Assembly: GCA_038258415.1 (NCBI GenBank)
Contig: JBBSPY010000156.1
Location: 1 to 7,586, forward strand
Source: Schlegelella_A sp038258415
Lineage (GTDB): Bacteria > Pseudomonadota > Gammaproteobacteria > Burkholderiales > Burkholderiaceae_C
Direction: 5' to 3'
Length of the DNA stretch: 7,586 bases
The notes beneath the pieces were generated by a model. That model made no database searches. It was not told the DNA's origin and worked only from the letters and a program-made list of their open reading frames with translations. The position numbers and the translations under genes were made by a program. This document shows positions 5,837-7,586 of the stretch, in pieces. Each line of letters begins with the position of its first letter. Position 1 is the first letter of the stretch.

Positions 5837-6049
5837 ATGACCACGATCCGCGTCAAGGAAAACGAACCGTTCGACGTCGCGCTTCGCCGCTTCAAGCGCA
5901 CCATCGAGAAGCTCGGCCTCCTGACCGACCTGCGCGCCCGCGAGTTCTACGAGAAGCCCACCGCCGAGCGCAAGCGAAAGAAGGCTGCGGCCGTGAAGCG
6001 CCACTTCAAGCGCGTTCGCAGCATGCAGTTGCCAAAGAAGCTTTTCTGA
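5837..6049 (+). CDS. rpsU: 30S ribosomal protein bS21
   Basis: bS21 sits on the small-subunit platform beside the 3' end of 16S rRNA and helps mRNA binding at initiation. The 70-residue product is full length and very basic. It shows the family pattern RVKENEPFDVALRRFKRTIEK at the N-terminus, then LRAREFYEKPTAERKRKKAAA and a basic tail KRHFKRVRSMQLPKKLF. The gene has its own strong promoter 30 nt upstream and a terminator 35 nt downstream. The leader of about 22 nt (CAGCCAGCTAC before ATG) shows no purine-rich Shine-Dalgarno, unlike its neighbours, which may reflect autoregulation but is not proof of it. yqeY follows, as in many betaproteobacteria. Confidence 0.97.
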   Translation: MTTIRVKENEPFDVALRRFKRTIEKLGLLTDLRAREFYEKPTAERKRKKAAAVKRHFKRVRSMQLPKKLF

Positions 6050-6083
6050 AAGCAAACCCGGTCGGCGCCACGCCGATCCGACC

Positions 6084-6109
6084 AAGCCCGCTCCTGGCGG
6101 GCTTTTTGT
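6084..6109 (+). terminator. Rho-independent terminator after rpsU
   Basis: AAGCCCGC and GCGGGCTT form an 8-bp GC-rich stem around a TCCTG loop, followed by more T (five in a row from 6103). It lies between rpsU and yqeY. A terminator directly after rpsU is also known in E. coli, where it partly uncouples bS21 from the genes downstream, so partial read-through into yqeY is likely. Confidence 0.88.
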
Positions 6110-6123
6110 TGCACAGTCCCGCC

Positions 6124-6570
6124 ATGACGCTCAAGGAACGCATCACCGATGACATGAAAGCCGCGATGCGCGCCAAGGAAGCGCTGCGGTTGCTGACGAT
6201 CAGGGGCCTGCTCGCAGCCGTGAAGCAGCGCGAGGTCGACGAGCGCATCGAGCTCGACGATGCCGCAGTGGTGGCGATCGTCGACAAGCTCGTCAAGCAG
6301 CGCAAGGACTCGATCGCGCAGTTCACGGCCGGCGCCAGACCCGACCTGGTGGAAAAGGAGCAGGCGGAGCTCGCGCTGCTGGAGGCCTACCTGCCCGCGC
6401 GGCTCGGCGAGGCCGAGATCGGCGACGAAGTCGAACGCATCGTTGCGAGCGTCGGCGCGACTGGCCCTTCGGACATGGGCAAGGTGATGGCCGCGGCACG
6501 TGCCGCATTCGCCGGCAAGGCCGACATGGCGCTCGTGTCCGCTGCCGTGAAAGCGGCGCTCGCCCGCTGA
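6124..6570 (+). CDS. YqeY / GatB-like domain protein
   Basis: A 148-residue cytoplasmic helical protein of the usual YqeY length. It begins TLKERITDDMKAAMRAKEALRLLTIRGLLAAVKQREVD, the typical N-terminal helices. It continues with VDKLVKQRKDSIAQF, the ELALLEAYLPARL motif (about residues 83-95), and the C-terminal half with GPSDMGKVMAAARAAFAGKADMALVS, matching the helical domain shared with the tail of GatB (tRNA amidotransferase). In GatB that tail helps recognise tRNA; the role of free YqeY is not established. The ATG at 6124 is chosen because an earlier in-frame TTG (6106) sits inside the terminator. No strong Shine-Dalgarno is visible. The gene normally lies between rpsU and dnaG; here dnaG is absent and a DUF442-like gene follows after 14 nt. 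Confidence 0.92.
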   Translation: MTLKERITDDMKAAMRAKEALRLLTIRGLLAAVKQREVDERIELDDAAVVAIVDKLVKQRKDSIAQFTAGARPDLVEKEQAELALLEAYLPARLGEAEIGDEVERIVASVGATGPSDMGKVMAAARAAFAGKADMALVSAAVKAALAR

Positions 6571-6584
6571 ACAGGAGTCCGCCC

Positions 6585-6926
6585 GTGAGCTTTCCGCACC
6601 AACGCCTCGACGACGATGTGGCCGTCGCACCGCAGTTGTCGCCCGACGCGATGGCCGAAGTCGCGGCCGCCGGCTTTCGCAGCGTCATCAACAACCGCCC
6701 CGATTTCGAAGCCGGCCCGGACCAGCCGACGAGCGCGAGCATCGAGGCGGCGGCCACGGCGGCAGGCCTCGCCTATGTGCACCAGCCGGTGCTCTCGAGC
6801 GTGCAGACGGCCGATGACTACGCCCGCTTCGGGGCCGTGCTCCAGTCGCTCCCCAAACCGGTGCTCGCCTTTTGCCGCAGCGGGACGCGTTGCGGCAACC
6901 TCTGGCGCGGCAGCCGCGAACTTTAG
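6585..6926 (+). CDS. Short DUF442/TIGR01244-type phosphatase- or sulfurtransferase-like protein
   Basis: A 113-residue cytoplasmic protein resembling the small domain of Blh-type proteins (DUF442, TIGR01244), which has a dual-specificity-phosphatase-like fold and is linked to sulfide or persulfide handling in some bacteria. Visible signs are VAVAPQLSPDAMAEVAAAGFRSVINNRPD (about residues 12-40), then LAYVHQPVLSS (60-70), and the active-loop-like CRSGTR, with Cys97 and Arg102 followed by Cys103. The start is GTG with AGGAG (6573-6577) at 7-nt spacing, 14 nt after yqeY, so the two are probably co-transcribed. Relatives are usually around 130 residues or more. Here the protein stops ten residues after the CRSGTR loop, so the final helix appears to be missing. 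Function of this short form is uncertain. Confidence 0.8.
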   Translation: MSFPHQRLDDDVAVAPQLSPDAMAEVAAAGFRSVINNRPDFEAGPDQPTSASIEAAATAAGLAYVHQPVLSSVQTADDYARFGAVLQSLPKPVLAFCRSGTRCGNLWRGSREL

Positions 6927-6938
6927 GGTAGCGCCCTA
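6924..6938 (+). promoter_or_regulatory. Inverted repeat, candidate operator ahead of the TRAP transporter
   Basis: TAGGG (6924-6928) and CCCTA (6934-6938) form a perfect 5-bp inverted repeat with a 5-bp spacer, overlapping the stop codon of the DUF442-like gene. Its centre is about 56 bp before a start site expected from the downstream -10 element. That placement suits an activator binding site. Which regulator binds is unknown. Confidence 0.4.
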
Positions 6939-6974
6939 GCGCAAACACGCAGGTCGCAGCGCCGACCGCGTCCC

Positions 6975-6980
6975 TAGAAT
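6975..6980 (+). promoter_or_regulatory. Possible -10 element for the TRAP transporter genes
   Basis: TAGAAT is found in the 118-nt gap before the dctQ-like gene, and transcription would begin near 6987. No good -35 hexamer lies at 16-18 bp upstream, which fits an activator-dependent promoter working with the inverted repeat at 6924-6938. This is inference from a single hexamer. Confidence 0.4.
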
Positions 6981-7044
6981 CGCCCCGCCTTGAACGGGCC
7001 ACGCCTTCTGGTGTGCACTCACCGATTCTTCCCGGAGTTTGCGC

Positions 7045-7586
7045 TTGTCCGCACTGCTGTCCCTGTCACGGTTCATCGACCGGCTCAACGAGTGGGTTGG
7101 GCGCTGGGTCGCCTGGCTGGTCCTGGTCGCCGTTCTCATCAGCGCCGGCAACGCGATCGTGCGCAAGGCCTTCGACGAAAGCTCAAACGGCCTGCTCGAG
7201 ATCCAGTGGTACCTGTTCGCCGCGGTGTTCCTGCTGGCCGCCGGCTACACGCTGCAGCGCCAGGAACACGTGAAGATCGACGTCATCGCCGGCCGCTTCA
7301 GCAAGCGCACGCAGATCTGGATCGACATCTTCGGGCTTTGCGTGTTCCTGCTGCCGTTCGTCGTGGTCGTGATCGACCTGTCGATGCCGCTCGTCCTTCG
7401 CGCCTATCGGATGCACGAGATGTCGAACAACGCCGGCGGCCTGGTCCGCTGGCCGGTTTTCGCCATGCTGCCGGCCGGCTTCCTGCTGCTCGGCATCCAG
7501 GGCATCTCCGAGCTGATCAAGCGCATCGCCTTCCTGCGCGGGCTGATTCCCGATCCGACCGGCCGCCACGTCGCCAAGAGCGCCGA
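7045..7586 (+). CDS. TRAP transporter small permease (DctQ family; right edge cuts the gene)
   Basis: Small membrane subunit of a tripartite ATP-independent periplasmic transporter, which works with a large DctM subunit and a periplasmic binding protein to import organic acids. The 180 visible residues show four membrane segments (about 20-40, 52-72, 92-112, 136-156). The family core is LEIQWYLFAAVFLLAAGYTL (51-70), then RQEHVKIDVIAGRFSKRTQIWIDIFG. This version resembles the subgroup annotated as mannitol/chloroaromatic-compound TRAP systems (FcbT2-like), whose true substrates vary. The start is TTG at 7045 with GGAG (7034-7037) at 7-nt spacing; no ATG is available nearby. The frame is open at the right edge, but the protein is already of normal length, so only a few residues are likely missing. 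A dctM-like gene is expected next. Confidence 0.93.
   Translation, partial: MSALLSLSRFIDRLNEWVGRWVAWLVLVAVLISAGNAIVRKAFDESSNGLLEIQWYLFAAVFLLAAGYTLQRQEHVKIDVIAGRFSKRTQIWIDIFGLCVFLLPFVVVVIDLSMPLVLRAYRMHEMSNNAGGLVRWPVFAMLPAGFLLLGIQGISELIKRIAFLRGLIPDPTGRHVAKSA

Noticed and set aside
6051..6080. Inverted repeat GGTCGG...CCGACC after rpsU as a second terminator
   Set aside because: The arms are short and no T-run follows; the hairpin at 6084-6109 is a much better terminator.
6106..6123. TTG start giving a longer YqeY
   Set aside because: It lies within the rpsU terminator, and the ATG at 6124 gives the usual family length and N-terminus.

Overview
The window is GC-rich (third codon positions dominated by G/C) and reads as a piece of a proteobacterial chromosome, most likely betaproteobacterial. 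The support is the ZapB-like/ZapA pair next to a 6S RNA, bS21 followed by YqeY, a B12-riboswitch-controlled BtuB and a DctQ-type TRAP permease. The assignment comes from gene content and order, not from a database match. I see no tRNA, rRNA, CRISPR array, insertion sequence or phage gene.

Left part (1-1602, minus strand): the first ~430 codons of a BtuB-type TonB-dependent cobalamin receptor, with its C-terminus off the left edge. Its ~310-nt leader carries a cobalamin riboswitch with a clear B12 box, a UUCG hairpin between riboswitch and start codon, and a plausible promoter. This unit is divergent from the next block.

Middle-left (1670-2426, plus strand): a small ZapB-like coiled-coil gene overlaps zapA by the four bases ATGA. 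Directly after zapA lies a 6S RNA-like gene of about 175 nt, with a -10 element and a long closing stem.

Middle (2452-5761, plus strand): a tightly packed run of an EVE-domain protein, a membrane fatty-acid-hydroxylase/sterol-desaturase family enzyme (1-nt gap), and an HI0933/YhiN-family flavoprotein that appears to start at a CTG overlapping the previous stop. After a short gap with a strong Shine-Dalgarno comes a small soluble coiled-coil protein built from three heptad units and a duplicated 32-residue unit; I do not recognise its family.

Right part (5778-7586, plus strand): bS21 (rpsU) has its own near-consensus promoter and a rho-independent terminator, then comes a YqeY/GatB-like protein. 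dnaG and rpoD, which often follow in related genomes, are not seen. A short DUF442/TIGR01244-type protein follows yqeY. The window ends in the small membrane subunit of a TRAP transporter, preceded by an inverted repeat and a -10-like element that could form an activator-controlled promoter.

Taken together this is mostly ordinary housekeeping sequence. The items worth a second look are the enlarged riboswitch stem, the 6S RNA/EVE neighbourhood, the CTG start, the duplicated coiled-coil protein, the short DUF442 protein and the candidate operator ahead of the TRAP genes. I found no convincing new multi-gene system.
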